This document shows positions 47,631 to 58,489 of a DNA stretch of 60,000 nt, one piece after another (position 1 is the stretch's first letter; each line of letters opens with the position of its first letter). The translations under genes and the position numbers were made by a program. The stretch lies in NCBI GenBank assembly GCA_903813345.2, contig CAIIXF020000007.1:24851564-24911563 (forward strand), in the 5' to 3' direction. The notes under the pieces were generated by a model, which was not told where the DNA came from, did no database searches, and worked only from the letters and a program-made list of their open reading frames with translations. This DNA is from Owenia fusiformis (taxonomy: Eukaryota > Annelida > Polychaeta > Sabellida > Oweniidae).

Positions 47631-48473
47631 AAGGGTTTCTTATGCCCACCCAGACTTGTGGCACCATAACAAAGACACATAGCATTAGCATTTCACATAA
47701 TGACCTAAAAATACATTAATTCAATCATAAATAGCGTGTTCATACAGAAATATAGTGTAATTATATATAGGAAGGAAAGTCGACTAATATTCTTTTATAA
47801 AAAACTTCGATTATTACAATCATAGCTTTTCTCAATACAGCTATTGTAATATATAGTAAACAGGGAGGCGTGTTCCAAAACTGAAGTATTTTGAACTTTG
47901 ACATAGTATATAAGTTACTAGAAGTTACTAGAAATATGAAAATATAAGTCTGGCATATGGATACAAAAATGATATGGATATTTGAATTGTTGCGTCATCA
48001 TTTTTAGACAATTTCACATATTTTAATATACATGTATATGTGGCATAAAAATGTAGGAAATTCAAAGTTTGACTTTGGATTTATGGCTACATAAGCCAAA
48101 AATGGAGAGGATTAAACAGATTCTGATAGATGCAAATATATTTGGATTGCAGAATCCAGGTTAGATATTTTTGTATTGCTTTTTATGTCGATGATTCGCA
48201 AATGCATTAAACTTATACGTATATTTTGGTAGTTGGTGAGATTTTGGTAAAAAAATATAAAGAAAAAATAAAAACAGATAAAACTGGTTTTATTTCCTTC
48301 AAAAAGCAGTATTTTATCGAACTGAAAATTAGAATTGAATATAGGGTTTGAAATACAAGGGAATATCTCTCAAAATATCACGGATCATATTTTAGATCAG
48401 CAATTTCATTTTTATGTATCCAATAAGTAGTACCATATTGTTACAGTTTTTATATGTAACTGACATTAAGTGG
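47631..48473. other. APC intron; no feature recognised
   Basis: AT-rich sequence before the large element. Confidence 0.35.
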
Positions 48474-48857
48474 GTTAATTTATCCCAACGAACGAAGTTC
48501 TGTAGGGATATAGTGAAGCCCTCCGTCCGTCCGTCTGTCCGTCCGTCAGTCAGTCAGTCAGTCCGTCCGTCTGTCCGGAAGATAACTCAAATACTAGTTG
48601 ATGGATTTTCTTCATATTTAGTGGAAAGCTGTATATTGGTGAATAGTTTTACGCAAATATTTTTTTTTCAAGATGGCCACCGCTTTAAAAATGACGGGAC
48701 TTTTTCGCAAAAATCATAAATTTTTCATTCTGAACCAAAGTAATTAATATTATTGTTTGAAATTTTGGGAGTATATTCACAACATTTATCTATTTCACTT
48801 ATATTCCGTCTTTTTCATCCTGACCCCCAGGGGCCGTGTATGGGGGGTCCCGAGACT
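48474..48857. repeat. CCGT/CAGT-rich segment adjoining the left arm
   Basis: CGAACGAAGTTCTGTAGGGA is followed by (CCGT)n and (CAGT)n runs at 48522-48576, then GAAGATAACTCAAATACTAG and TTCAAGATGGCCACC. This layout resembles terminal regions of large mobile elements in marine invertebrates. No counterpart is visible right of 55462, so it may be a separate element or an unpaired end of the large one. Confidence 0.45.
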
Positions 48858-48982
48858 GCGGCTAATTGTAACCCTGTCGGTTACAATTGGCCGCAATGCG
48901 GCTAATTGTAACCCGACTGTGGATATTGCGGCCAATTGTAACCCAATCACTAATTGTAACCTAAAGCGGTTAATTGTAATCC
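48858..48982. repeat. Iterated GCGGCTAATTGTAACCC motif in the left arm
   Basis: The 17-bp motif or close variants occur about six times in 125 bp: 48858 (+), ~48880 (inverted), 48897, ~48927 (GCGGCCAATTGTAACCC), ~48949 (partial) and ~48966 (GCGGTTAATTGTAATCC). The right arm keeps only two degenerate versions near 55395 and 55435. Subterminal iterations like this often bind transposases; that role is inferred here. Confidence 0.65.
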
Positions 48983-49589
48983 AAATTTTAAAAATTTAAT
49001 TTAAAGTCTTAAATACAATTAAATTGGTATTTATGTAGTTTTAGAATCTGTTAATCTTACAATTGAGTCAGATGTCCAGAAATAAGCCCTTTATCAGTTC
49101 ATCTTTTCAGAAAAGCAATTAACTTGGTATATTTGTAGATACACCACATCTGAGTGAAAAATGATTTCAGTGTAAGTGATTTGGGATAGTCTTTGTGGAT
49201 TTTTTAGCCCCTGACCCCCCACCTATCATGCATGTGGGGGGTACATTATAAAAACTAATTAAAAATGATTTTAAAGTAATTTTCTTTAAATGATTTCATT
49301 TGGTGATTGCTTTGAGTCTTTAAATTGTGTAAAACCCATTTTGAAAGTGGTGTTTAGAGGGAAAATACATGTTAACTAAATTATCTAGCAATAATTCATG
49401 GTTTAATATGTGACATCCAGTACTGTATTTCAAGAATTTGATGACTTGAAGTCTTTAAAAAATTCATTGTAATAGAGATTTGGGTGTTTACACAGACAAA
49501 ATAAATAGCCAAGTTAGCACGTCATGTATTTTTTGATAAAAAAGTATTGAAATTTCAATTTTTAGCTCTTATGGCTCAGGGGTAACCTT

Positions 49590-49700
49590 ATTTTACCTTA
49601 ATAATTTTTGAAATATGCAATGTATGCATCTCATATGAGCTCAGAATGGTATATGGCATCTTGTTTTGTCATATCATTCCTAATTGGATGTAAAAAATGA
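49590..49700 (+). repeat. ATGAGCTCA unit, left-arm copy
   Basis: TATGCATCTCATATGAGCTC followed by TTGTTTTGTCATATCATTCC recurs in the same (not inverted) orientation in the right arm near 54620, 54697 and 54860. The arms therefore exchanged or acquired direct repeats after or apart from their inverted pairing. Confidence 0.5.
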
Positions 49701-49898
49701 TTGTAAATTTTAAAATAATTAAATTTACATTTTCGCTTCTGAAGGGCCATAGTGAGTCAGATTTATGACAAAACGTTTCAGATTGTGATAGAAGCGTGAA
49801 TTTTGGTATATAACTTCCTTATCCAATTTAAAAAAAATTGATCCGTGGCCGCAAGCGAAATTTTAAAAATTTCAGATAAAATTCAAGATGGCCGCCAT

Positions 49899-51184
49899 AG
49901 CATGTCATTATCGTCAAGAATTTTACAAGAATAGAAAAGGATGTGTCTGGATATATGCCCTTTTGGTCCCTCAGTCAAATGTATGTGAAATATGGTTTTT
50001 ATTACTGTCCTAGTTATATTTGATAAGTATATTTACTTTTTCATGAGTTTTGATGCATAATTAACCCCCTGCTGAGAGTCAGAATAAGTATATTAATAAA
50101 TTAAAAAAGGGTCATTATCATAGAAAAAACACCAATGGCAACATTTATGAGATATAAAGAAGAAATAACTTAAGATCCATGAAGAATTAAAAAGAAAATC
50201 ATATTTTTGAAATATATTTAAGGATTAAAATTTTTTTCAAATTTTTGAATTTCCCGCCAGTTTAATTTGAAGGGGAAAAAACAAGATGGCTGCCATTTGA
50301 TGTAAGAAATATCAGAAAAAAAGTTGCTTCACTTTTAGTTTTCACATTGAGCACAGTTTTCCGGTTTAGGTTTTTTGACTGATTCTGACTCTTCATCACC
50401 AGGGTCATGTATAGAGATTATAAAATTGAAACCAAAATGTTGTGCTCAGCATGAATTCGACTGAAACATGTGTAACTTCACCAACACAATTGAAGTGTCA
50501 AAACTGGATGCTCAGTACCTTTGAGTGACTATAATCCCTTGATTACCCAGATAAACACCAATTCACTTATCCAGAAATACCATTCAATGTCTATACAAAG
50601 AAAGTAAGCAATGTTTTGGAGGATATGTTTCACACTTTGTGTATAAATAATTCATTTAATATTTGTCATTGATTTTTTTTCAATTCTGACAAAGTGACAT
50701 GCACTGTCTTTGATGCCAATATTCTTCATCAATTGTGATACAAATTGATATTTTTGTAATCTCAGAAGAAGGATAAGATATTGAAGTTTAATAATATGTG
50801 TGATTGAGTTGGTTTTTCAGACATTACAATTTTCAATATTTTCTAAGTCGATACCCAGACTCATTCCCAGACTCATCCTTTTGAATGTATTCAGCTAAAT
50901 AAGAGTTATGTGTCAGTAGAAACATTTACTTAAGACCTTAAATAGCTTTTGAGGTACACTTTACCTTATTATATGACTATTTCATAATAAATAATGGTGT
51001 TTAACAAGGATCTAAATTTGATCCCTCAATTATTTTATCATCCCGTCACTAATGCTCAAAATATAGATCTAAAATGTCAAATATTGCTGCTGTAACATTC
51101 TTTTAAAGGTCACAGATAACTGTTGTCACTCTGAAGACAGGTCCACACTTTCTCATATGAATTAACATAGTTAAATGTTAACGT
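49899..51184. other. Interior of the large element, no gene recognised
   Basis: AT-rich sequence between the left arm and the CXC domain. A CAAGATGGCTGCCATTTG motif near 50284 repeats the arm motif. Short GAGTACTCA repeats lie just beyond it, within the pseudogene gap (51478-51600). Confidence 0.4.
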
Positions 51185-51361
51185 TTATCCTTCCATATTA
51201 TGACAATTTCCATAACACTTGCAAAGTTTGGTGCATAAAAGTCCACTTTTGTGGCATGAGCATCTGTCTCCACATCCTTTTAAGCATCCACACTTTACAA
51301 GGACCTGACATGCCTTAGATGCCTGAGGAAGGTCTGTCAATTTGGCACTACAACAGTATGG
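51185..51361 (-). pseudogene. C-terminal tesmin/TSO1-like CXC domain remnant
   Basis: A 58-codon open frame reads KLTDLPQASKACQVL, then VKCGCLKGCGDRCSCHKSGL, then LCTKLCKCYGNCHNMEG and a stop. The regular Cys spacing (CxCx3Cx3CxCx6Cx3CxCx3C) is that of the CXC (CRC) zinc-binding DNA-recognition domain of tesmin, TSO1 and Lin-54. The frame upstream is closed by TAG at 51362-51364, while the preceding family segment continues in another frame, so a single-base indel lies near 51350. The domain itself appears intact. Confidence 0.8.
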
Positions 51362-53393
51362 CTAATTTTCCAACCCCATTGAAGATAGGACTGAAGGTGA
51401 TCTGGTCTAGGATTTAAATACTGGCCCCACACAATGCCACCTTGGAAGGCCACCCTAAGAATATGCTGTCTCTTCATATGAGTACTCATTTTGTACTAAA
51501 ACATGCAATAAATCAGTACTCATGTCATGAGTGCTCATTTAATACTAATATTTACTGTAATGAGTACTCAATAGCGCTAAAATGCCATGAGTACTATTTT
51601 AGTACTCGGCATATCTCCCTGTGTAACAAGAACAAGTCACATGTTGAACACTAGTGTACCTGAAAACAAAGACAACTACCTAACCCAGCATCCCCAAAAC
51701 TATATGTCTACATGTATATATAAATAAATTACGCTAATGTTGGCATTATTATGAGAATAGCTTATTTTTAATATAGCTTTATTGAATAATTTTAATAATG
51801 ATGTCATCAATCAATTTATGTTTCTTACTCTATTTCCTCTAGCTTTGCAGGTTGTAAGAATTCTCTAGTACCATTCAAACTGTATGAGGAGGCAAATCTG
51901 GCAACAAGGGTATCTCCTTTGGCAACACTGCTGGATGTATTTGGGTATAAAAATCTGGTAACTCTGGTACGTCTTGTGATGTGTCAGTACCAGGGAGTAT
52001 CCTTGCTAGATTTCTGTTGGTTCCAGGATTTCTATGAGTTCTGTTTTGGAAAAGTGATATTGCTGTACCATGCAAGGCACCTTGTGCAGATCTAGATGAA
52101 GGGTTGTGATCTATGTTGTCAACAGCAGCGGTAACAAAGAGGTTCTCAAGCATGTTTGACAAACTGTCATGGCATCTTCAAAGTTCTCAATGGCAGTTTT
52201 TGCAACTCCTGAAGCTATTGAGAGTACTCTATCATAAGATATACTAAGACCGAGAGAATATAGAGTGTCTATGAGTGTTTTGTTCCTTGTGCGGCTATGT
52301 ATAGAGAGACCAAGATATATCGGTACAGGAGTTTCTTGAGATTTTCTATAGTGGAGAGACTCAATGACTGCCCTTTTCTTGTAGGTATTAAACCTGATGA
52401 GCTGAGCAACAGTCAGAGTTATCATGCTGAGTAACATAACCAGCTGGTTGGGAACAGATCTCTCTTGACAGCCATGCTTGAAAGTTCCATCAAAGTCTGT
52501 CGTGATTCTTAGAATCTGTTCTCTGATGATACGTGCAGCTCTTGATAAGACTTTGATATTGTCATCAGCATTTTGATCTGCCAAGGTTTTAAATACAGGC
52601 TCAACATCTTGTTTGAAATATATTAATACATTTTTACCTTCTTTTGCAGATTCGAGGCCTTGTGTACAATTGAGTATGCGCTCTTTTAATCTGGTTCTAT
52701 TCACTATTATATCATCACCAGTGATATCTTTGTATTTCTGTTTGTACTTGTTGGTAGCTCCGATAGTTTGAAATACAGTGGAAATGAAGTTGTATTTGAT
52801 CGTGTATCATCAATATACTCAAGAAGGGCCATCACTGCTTCATTTTCCTCTTGGCTATTGTCAGCATTTCTAGCAAAGAGTATAGACCTGCCACGATTGT
52901 AGAAGGTTACTAAGCAAGATAGGTGATATTTTGCCTCCTGTGCAACTAGATCTGTAGTATTAAGTTTGACTAGGATCTTTGGATCTCGCACAATGTTTGC
53001 ATATTCACAGATTTTTTCCTCGAGGGCAAATGTAGATACATGTTTTGTGTTTCTGGGAGTATATCATCATTCATCTTCCTCTTGCTAGATACACGTTTTC
53101 TAGCACGTTCAAGTTCACTACTGCTGAATCGTCTGTGACAGCTATGGTGAAATTTTGCTTCATTTTTTAGCAGTGAAGCAAATAGTCCCGAGCCATCATT
53201 TAACTTGCTTAAGTCTACTTTCATAGTTCAATTCATGGAACTCCTCAAGATTGGTAGCCAGTACCTCATACGTATGTCTTTTACTTTGTATGGGATTGTT
53301 TACTGGACATCTTAGAGGTTCATCTTTTACTTCCTGACATAAAACACATCTGTTCCAGATAATGTCTTTCTCAGATTTATTTGCAGTCTCCAT
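51185..53393 (-). pseudogene. Decayed gene for CXC-domain protein of a repetitive invertebrate family
   Basis: The minus strand carries one protein broken by at least five frame changes. From the N-terminus: 53393-53196 (MET start, CVLCQ at residues 16-19, RCPVNNP); 53224-52970 (DLSKLNDGSGLFASLLKNEA, then KFHHSC and a basic tract); 52991-52707 (RDPKILVKLNTTDLVAQEAK, then YHLSC and FYNR); about 52752-52111 (TRLKERIL, then PVPIYLGLSIHSRTRNKTLI and LGLSISYDRVLSI); 52162-51875 (FVTAAVDNIDHNPSS and HGTAISLFQ); 51456-51340 (FQGGIVWGQ and WGWK); and 51361-51185, the CXC domain. Breaks lie near 53222, 53000, 52755, 52150 and 51350. The order matches a large family I recall from cnidarian and molluscan genomes, usually annotated 'uncharacterized' or 'tesmin/TSO1-like CXC domain'. 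The family's middle region (a few hundred residues between HGTAISLFQ and FQGG) is missing, consistent with a deletion around 51460-51875. Function is unknown; its position between inverted arms suggests a transposon-encoded protein. Confidence 0.8.
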
Positions 53394-53985
53394 GGTCTTA
53401 GCAAGATATAGTCCTAACAGATCACCACATTTACTTATGAAGCACTTGTCATTATTTTATGATCATAGTTCATTTCTTTACAAAAGTATTCACACTACTT
53501 GGGTCAAATCAAGAAATTAAAACTACTAAAAGCACTGCCTCACAGACTTTTTAGCAGTATTGAAAAATGCTTAAAGATGAAGAGAATTTACCAGTGCTAA
53601 AACATCTGGTATAGGCTAATCATTTAATAACAAATATAACTTTTTAGATGCAGTGTTTAGAGTATACATATTTCTTGATGTGTATTAAGTAATGTGATAC
53701 TTTGGTAATATACATTTTGCAGTTAGATTGACAAAATAGATTTTAGATTCATAATTCACAGTTTCTCAACTTTTCCTATCTCCTTACTGGAGAACTCTGA
53801 ACAACCAAAATTGTAATAAAATCATCAAAATAGAAAATAATCTCTGTTAATTGCTATCTCATCATACAGATTCATACAGTCCACTCAAAAGCACACACCA
53901 TTTATTCATTTATGGATACATTAATATCATTTCAATTCCAAATGAAGTTTTTCTGAAGAAAGAATGCATATTAAGGTGAATAAAG
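53394..53985. other. Element interior upstream of the CXC pseudogene, nothing recognised
   Basis: AT-rich sequence that would hold any promoter for the minus-strand gene. I see no TATA box or coding similarity that I would defend. Confidence 0.35.
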
Positions 53986-54327
53986 TCAATGAATCACAAC
54001 AGTAGCAGTAGTTCTCTTAAAACTAAGAATTGCGTTGATTGTGCCAGCACAATCTGGAGCACAACCAGTGACACATGCTATGTTTTCTTCTATTAAGCAA
54101 CTGATATTGAATTCACACCCTTCTATATGTTTGAACATATGTGATTGAGAGAGAATCTGATCTACAACATAACCATCTAAGCATAATATGAACATGTTTA
54201 TGTTAATTCGCATAAAAAACATAATGGTAATAGTGCCGATCCTTGTTTTACACCTATTTTCTTCCCTTATTGGGCACATAATGCATCTAAAATGATTGCT
54301 GAGGTTCAAGAGACATAAAAGTTTCAT
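53986..54327 (-). CDS. Unrecognised 113-aa ORF inside the large inverted-repeat element
   Basis: This ORF is Cys-rich (CIMC, a CEF-NISC segment, and CVTGCAPDC) and lies upstream of the CXC-protein pseudogene on the same strand, just inside the right inverted arm. I do not recognise a family. It could be a remnant of a second element protein, an N-terminal extension, or chance; nearby sequence is AT-rich with no obvious splice sites. Confidence 0.25.
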   Translation of the reverse strand: MKLLCLLNLSNHFRCIMCPIREENRCKTRIGTITIMFFMRININMFILCLDGYVVDQILSQSHMFKHIEGCEFNISCLIEENIACVTGCAPDCAGTINAILSFKRTTATVVIH

Positions 54328-54559
54328 TTGAACTTAAATCTAGCACTTGTAGCTCAATACATGATTATATTTTTCATTTGTATTAATATTTGGAAAGATC
54401 GTCGGATATATTGGCGGCCATCTTGAATTTTGGGACCAAAAAGTGAAAATTTTTCTTGCGGCCACGGATCAATTTTTTTAAAACTCTCTAAAGAAACTCT
54501 GTACCAAAATTCACGCTTCTATCACAATTTGAAACGTTCTGGTGGTATTTTCCCTAAAT

Positions 54560-54915
54560 CTGTCTCACTACCAGGGGTAACAATATTTTATCTTAGTAAT
54601 TTTTAAGATAATGTAATATATGCATCTCATACGAGCTCAAGATGGTGCACATAGTCTTGTGATTGGACATTTCTTAAAAATCTAATTTTTTTGCATCTTA
54701 AATGAGCTCAAAATGGTGTATACATGTATCATCTTTTTTTGTCTTAATATTCTTAAAGAGATGTAAAAATGATTGGATGACATTTTCAAAGTAGCTTGTG
54801 ATGGTTTAGGGATATTTCACCATAATGACTTTCAAGATAGGCTTCTTCGTATGTCTCATTAAAATGAGCTCAGAATAGTGGATTTAGTCTTGTTTTGTCA
54901 TATTGTTCCTACAAA
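54560..54915 (+). repeat. Three ATGAGCTCA units in the right arm
   Basis: GCATCTCATACGAGCTCA (~54620), GCATCTTAAATGAGCTCA (~54697) and TCTCATTAAAATGAGCTCAG (~54860) are diverged tandem copies of the unit present once in the left arm at 49590-49700. Confidence 0.5.
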
Positions 54916-55462
54916 AAAATTCTGTGTCAATATCCATTTATCCAATGGAAGAATAATTTCTAAGATATGAAAATGTTTGATAGTCCAGTTTGTACTGAGT
55001 AGTAGCATTGTTGGATTCCATTTACATGTACAATCATTTGAGAATATTATACAAATCTATAAAACATAATCAAAAAGTTCAAGATTGATTGATTCTGACA
55101 GTCTTCCCTACGGCTGCATAGCCCAGAGGAAATCAGATCTGCTTTCAAACATTCCTCAACACTCCTTACAGGAACATCTAAAAAAATGATGGTACCACCA
55201 TCCAGGTCTCCAACTCAATTGATTTAGAAATCAATTGAGAAATCATTAAATACCACTTCTTAATTGGGTTTTACACAATTTAAAGGCCAAAAGCAATCAC
55301 CAAATAAAGTCATAAAAAATACTTTAAAACCAATTTTAATTAGTTTTTTTTATAATTTAAGACAGAAAATTAAATTTTTTAAATTTGGATTACAATTTAA
55401 TCGCTTTAGATTTCAATCAATGATCGTGTTACCATTGACTGCAATATCCACAGTGGGGCTTG

Positions 55463-56149
55463 GACCGTGCCATAGACTTGAGATATGGGATCAGACCATC
55501 ATAAGATGATTCCATATTATTCTCCAGTAAAACCATTGTAAATATACACAAATAAATGAAAAATTGCAATACAGGGTAAACCTAGTGTTATCAATAGCCA
55601 TTTGTAAGTAAAACAACATATCAAAAATCTAGAAAAATCTAACTTGTGGAAAACCTTAAAATCACCATTTAAACTCCCTGGGGTAATTTTATGAGGGGGT
55701 ACTAGGATAAACATTAATAATTTCTGTTATATAACTCCAATCACAATAAGGCTGGTTTAATATAATAAGGTTTTATTTATTTGCTATAAGATTTTAAACT
55801 TGATAACATACAAAGGCCTAGGTAAACATTACATTATTGGCCTCCCTTATTTGAATATATATGTATATTGGTTCTCAAGCTTGTGTCCTGTCATTTATAA
55901 GTGATTAGAGATCACAACTTAATTGCTCAAAATCTTTAATATTTCAGGTAAATCTGAAGCTTTCTATAATAACAGATGTTTCTATTTCTCTTCAAATGAT
56001 TTAAAAATAAACATTAAGTTACCCTAAAAACATATTTGTCAAGGGGTTGCCATAGTAACAGGGCATAATAAACGCGAATAGTGTAGTATAGTGCATATTT
56101 TCTGAGAACACTCATTTTATAACATGATGAAATATGTATATGATGTGCC
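55463..56149. other. No feature recognised
   Basis: Right flank of the large element; no continuation of the left-arm motifs. Confidence 0.35.
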
Positions 56150-56905
56150 TAAGATAGGTACAGCCTCTTCACTAGTCTAAGATGGTACAGCTTCCAGATG
56201 TAACATGGGATCAGTCTCCAGAGTCTTAAGATGATGCAACCTTCAGATCCTATGATTGCTCTGGCATTCAGAGCCTAAGATAAGTACAGCCTCCACGAGT
56301 CTAAGATGATACAGCCTCCAGACCCTTAGATGGTACAGCCTCCAGTTATAACATGGGATCAGTTTCCAGAGTCTAAGATGGTACAGCCTTCAGAGCCTAA
56401 GATGGTTTAGCCTCCAGAGTGGAAAATGGTATAGTCTATGAGTAATATTAACAATCATAGTCTGATATGGCTTCAGCCTCAAGAGTTTAATGGTCTACTT
56501 CTATGATGGCTACAACCTCCAATTCCAAGAGGCTAAGATGGCACAGTCTCTATAATCTAAAATTGATACAGCCTACAGAGTCTCATATGGTACAACCTCC
56601 AGAGTATCATATGGACTCAGCCTCCAGAGTCAAAGATGGTACAGCCACCACAGTATATTATGAATTCAGCCTTCAGAGACCAATATGGTGTGACTTCAGA
56701 GTATAATATGGATTCAGCCTCTAGAGCCAAAGATAGGTACAGCCTCCAAGAGTCTAAGATGGAACAGCTTACAAGAGTCTGAGATGGTATAGCCTCCAAG
56801 AGTCTAAGATGGTATAGCCTCCAGAGTCTACAATTGGTATAGCCTCCAGAGTCAAAGATGGTATAGCCTCCAGATCCTATGATGAGTTCTGGGAACAGCC
56901 TTCAA
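56150..56905 (+). repeat. Degenerate ~24-bp minisatellite
   Basis: About 25-30 variants of AGTCTAAGATGGTACAGCCTCCAG with units of 20-35 bp. Some units swap to ...ATATGGATTCAGCCTC or ...ACATGGGATCAG. It ends directly at the LINE fragment. Confidence 0.85.
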
Positions 56906-56909
56906 GAAC

Positions 56910-57261
56910 CTTCACTAGTAATCACCTTTTTAAATGGAAAATTGAAGGAGGTACCTCAAAGAATTGTTCATATTGTAACGAGGAAGATTCATTTGCACAC
57001 TTTTTCATTTCATGCAAAAGAGTAAAGCTTTTATGGAATGAAGTAGAATGCAAATTAAATGCTAGATTTGGGCACAGACTTAGACTGTAGGACACAAGCA
57101 AATCTTATTCAAATATGAATGTAAAAAGGAAGAAGACTATATCAATTATATTATTGCTATTGCAAAAAATTGTATAAGTCAGTACAAATATGGGGATCAT
57201 TCCAATTTGTTGTGCTTGTTTGATCAAGATCACAATATTTTCTTTCTTTTTTGACTGCTCT
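56910..57261 (+). pseudogene. Non-LTR retrotransposon ORF2, C-terminal fragment
   Basis: The frame starting FTSNHLFKWKIEGGTSKN continues CSYCNEEDSFAHFFISCKR and VKLLWNEVECKLNARFG. This is the CxxC-x8-H-x4-C zinc-binding module (zf-RVT type) at the end of many LINE reverse-transcriptase proteins, with the usual LW after the last Cys. A stop follows at ~57088. A second frame from ~57105 continues with EEDYINYIIAIAKNCISQYK and ends at TGA ~57261, matching the usual LINE tail (an 'IN.I...AK..I' helix). It is truncated upstream, where a degenerate minisatellite abuts it. At least one frame change, so not functional. Confidence 0.7.
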
Positions 57262-58489
57262 AGGACACTGAATATTAAATATTGATAACACATTGAATTT
57301 TATTCTGTATATATATAATTATTAGAGCATCATCCTGTGAGACAATGAGCCAGATTCATTAATGTTTACAATAGTTAGAGCACTTTTCATCTTACTTAAT
57401 GATCACCTTGTACTGTATGCTATTGTTGTTTGGTAATATTTTAACAATATTTTTGTTTGTTTGCAGGAGTGAATATAACTGGATGCCCATCTTTTAACAA
57501 AAGGTGACAGTTAATTATGCAAAATGTGCTAGATGACTTTCAATGGGTGGCAATGTTGAACTGAAACACTATTTTAGATTGTTAATTCATATAAACTTTC
57601 AGAATAATGATGAATTTAAATCTAAGTTAAAGGATTGTATTCCTGTTCAAAAACATGCCTTTCATACCAGTCATCAAACACATTATTATTGATCAATAAG
57701 TTACTTGCATGCAGCTTATGTTTTGATGTTTTTATAGATAAGCAACAAGGACTTTTAAATACGCTTTCTTGACTAAAAGCTATGAGGACATAGCATTTTG
57801 TGATCCATGATATCTTTCTCACACCATTTTCACAATATTTTGTGAACATAAGTCTAGTGTTTAGACTGTCCAGAGATTAACATTCTACAAGATCTAGCCT
57901 CATAACTTATAAAAATGAATGATTTAGTAGAAGTTCCTTTCATGGCAGTGAAAACAAGGTAACTTTTTTGTATTAATTTTATATCATTTGTAACTTAAAA
58001 ATTACAAATGTACTTACATAAGTTTACATAAGGCTTTAGTTACCAAGTTTCTGTTTACATATGTTAAATGTTAAAGTTCAGTTGTCTGTATCACCACTGA
58101 TGACCATGTTGTATGGCTTTGTGACAACAGGTAAGAACTGATGTTAAAAATGAATCAATGTTTTACTGATTCTGATTACATAGCATGGATATTTTCAGTG
58201 AACATATGATTCATTTTCTACTGCTAAAGGCAGAATCAGATCTAGTAGAGGCACTCTCAGAGTACTGACTTGACAAAAATTCTAGAGTGTACTGTATGTA
58301 TTTGAGGAAAACTAAAGATTTTTATTACAATTATAATGCATCTATAGAAAATGAACACAATACAAATTTTGAAGTTAAAATGATATGAGCCTATTTACTT
58401 GCATTCTAAAATTGAAATTTTGAAAATGTTGCTTGCTTGATCTGATTTTGCCTTTATCAATGTCAGTTGAGACACAGAGGACCCTACAG
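57262..58489. other. LINE 3' flank; no gene recognised
   Basis: Probably LINE 3' UTR at first, without a clear tail. An acceptor-like TTTGTTTGTTTGCAG at ~57467 is followed by only a short open frame. Confidence 0.3.

Larger units (their letters stand above)
48858..55462 (-). mobile_element. ~6.6-kb element with ~1-kb imperfect inverted arms
   Basis: Three segments of the left arm recur inverted in the right arm. (1) GACTGTGGATATTGCGG to ATTGTAATCCAAATTT at 48912-48993 matches 55380-55462. (2) ACTAATTAAAAATGATTTTA to AATTGTGTAAAACCCA at 49253-49340 matches 55265-55345. (3) The stretch with GTGATAGAAGCGTGAATTTT, TTGATCCGTGGCCGCAAG and TTCAAGATGGCCGCC at 49740-49898 matches 54411-54580. Between the arms lies the minus-strand CXC-protein pseudogene. 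The arms are unequal: the left has an extra ~200 bp (about 49016-49250), and the right has extra direct repeats of an ATGAGCTCA-containing unit. I found no clean target-site duplication, so the outer limits are approximate. Confidence 0.7.

Noticed and set aside
48474-48857. CCGT-rich segment as the true left terminus of the large element
   Set aside because: No inverted counterpart beyond 55462; listed separately with low confidence.
57468-57505. Possible short exon after TTTGTTTGTTTGCAG
   Set aside because: Only ~12 codons, no match to APC, weak donor (AGGTGACA).
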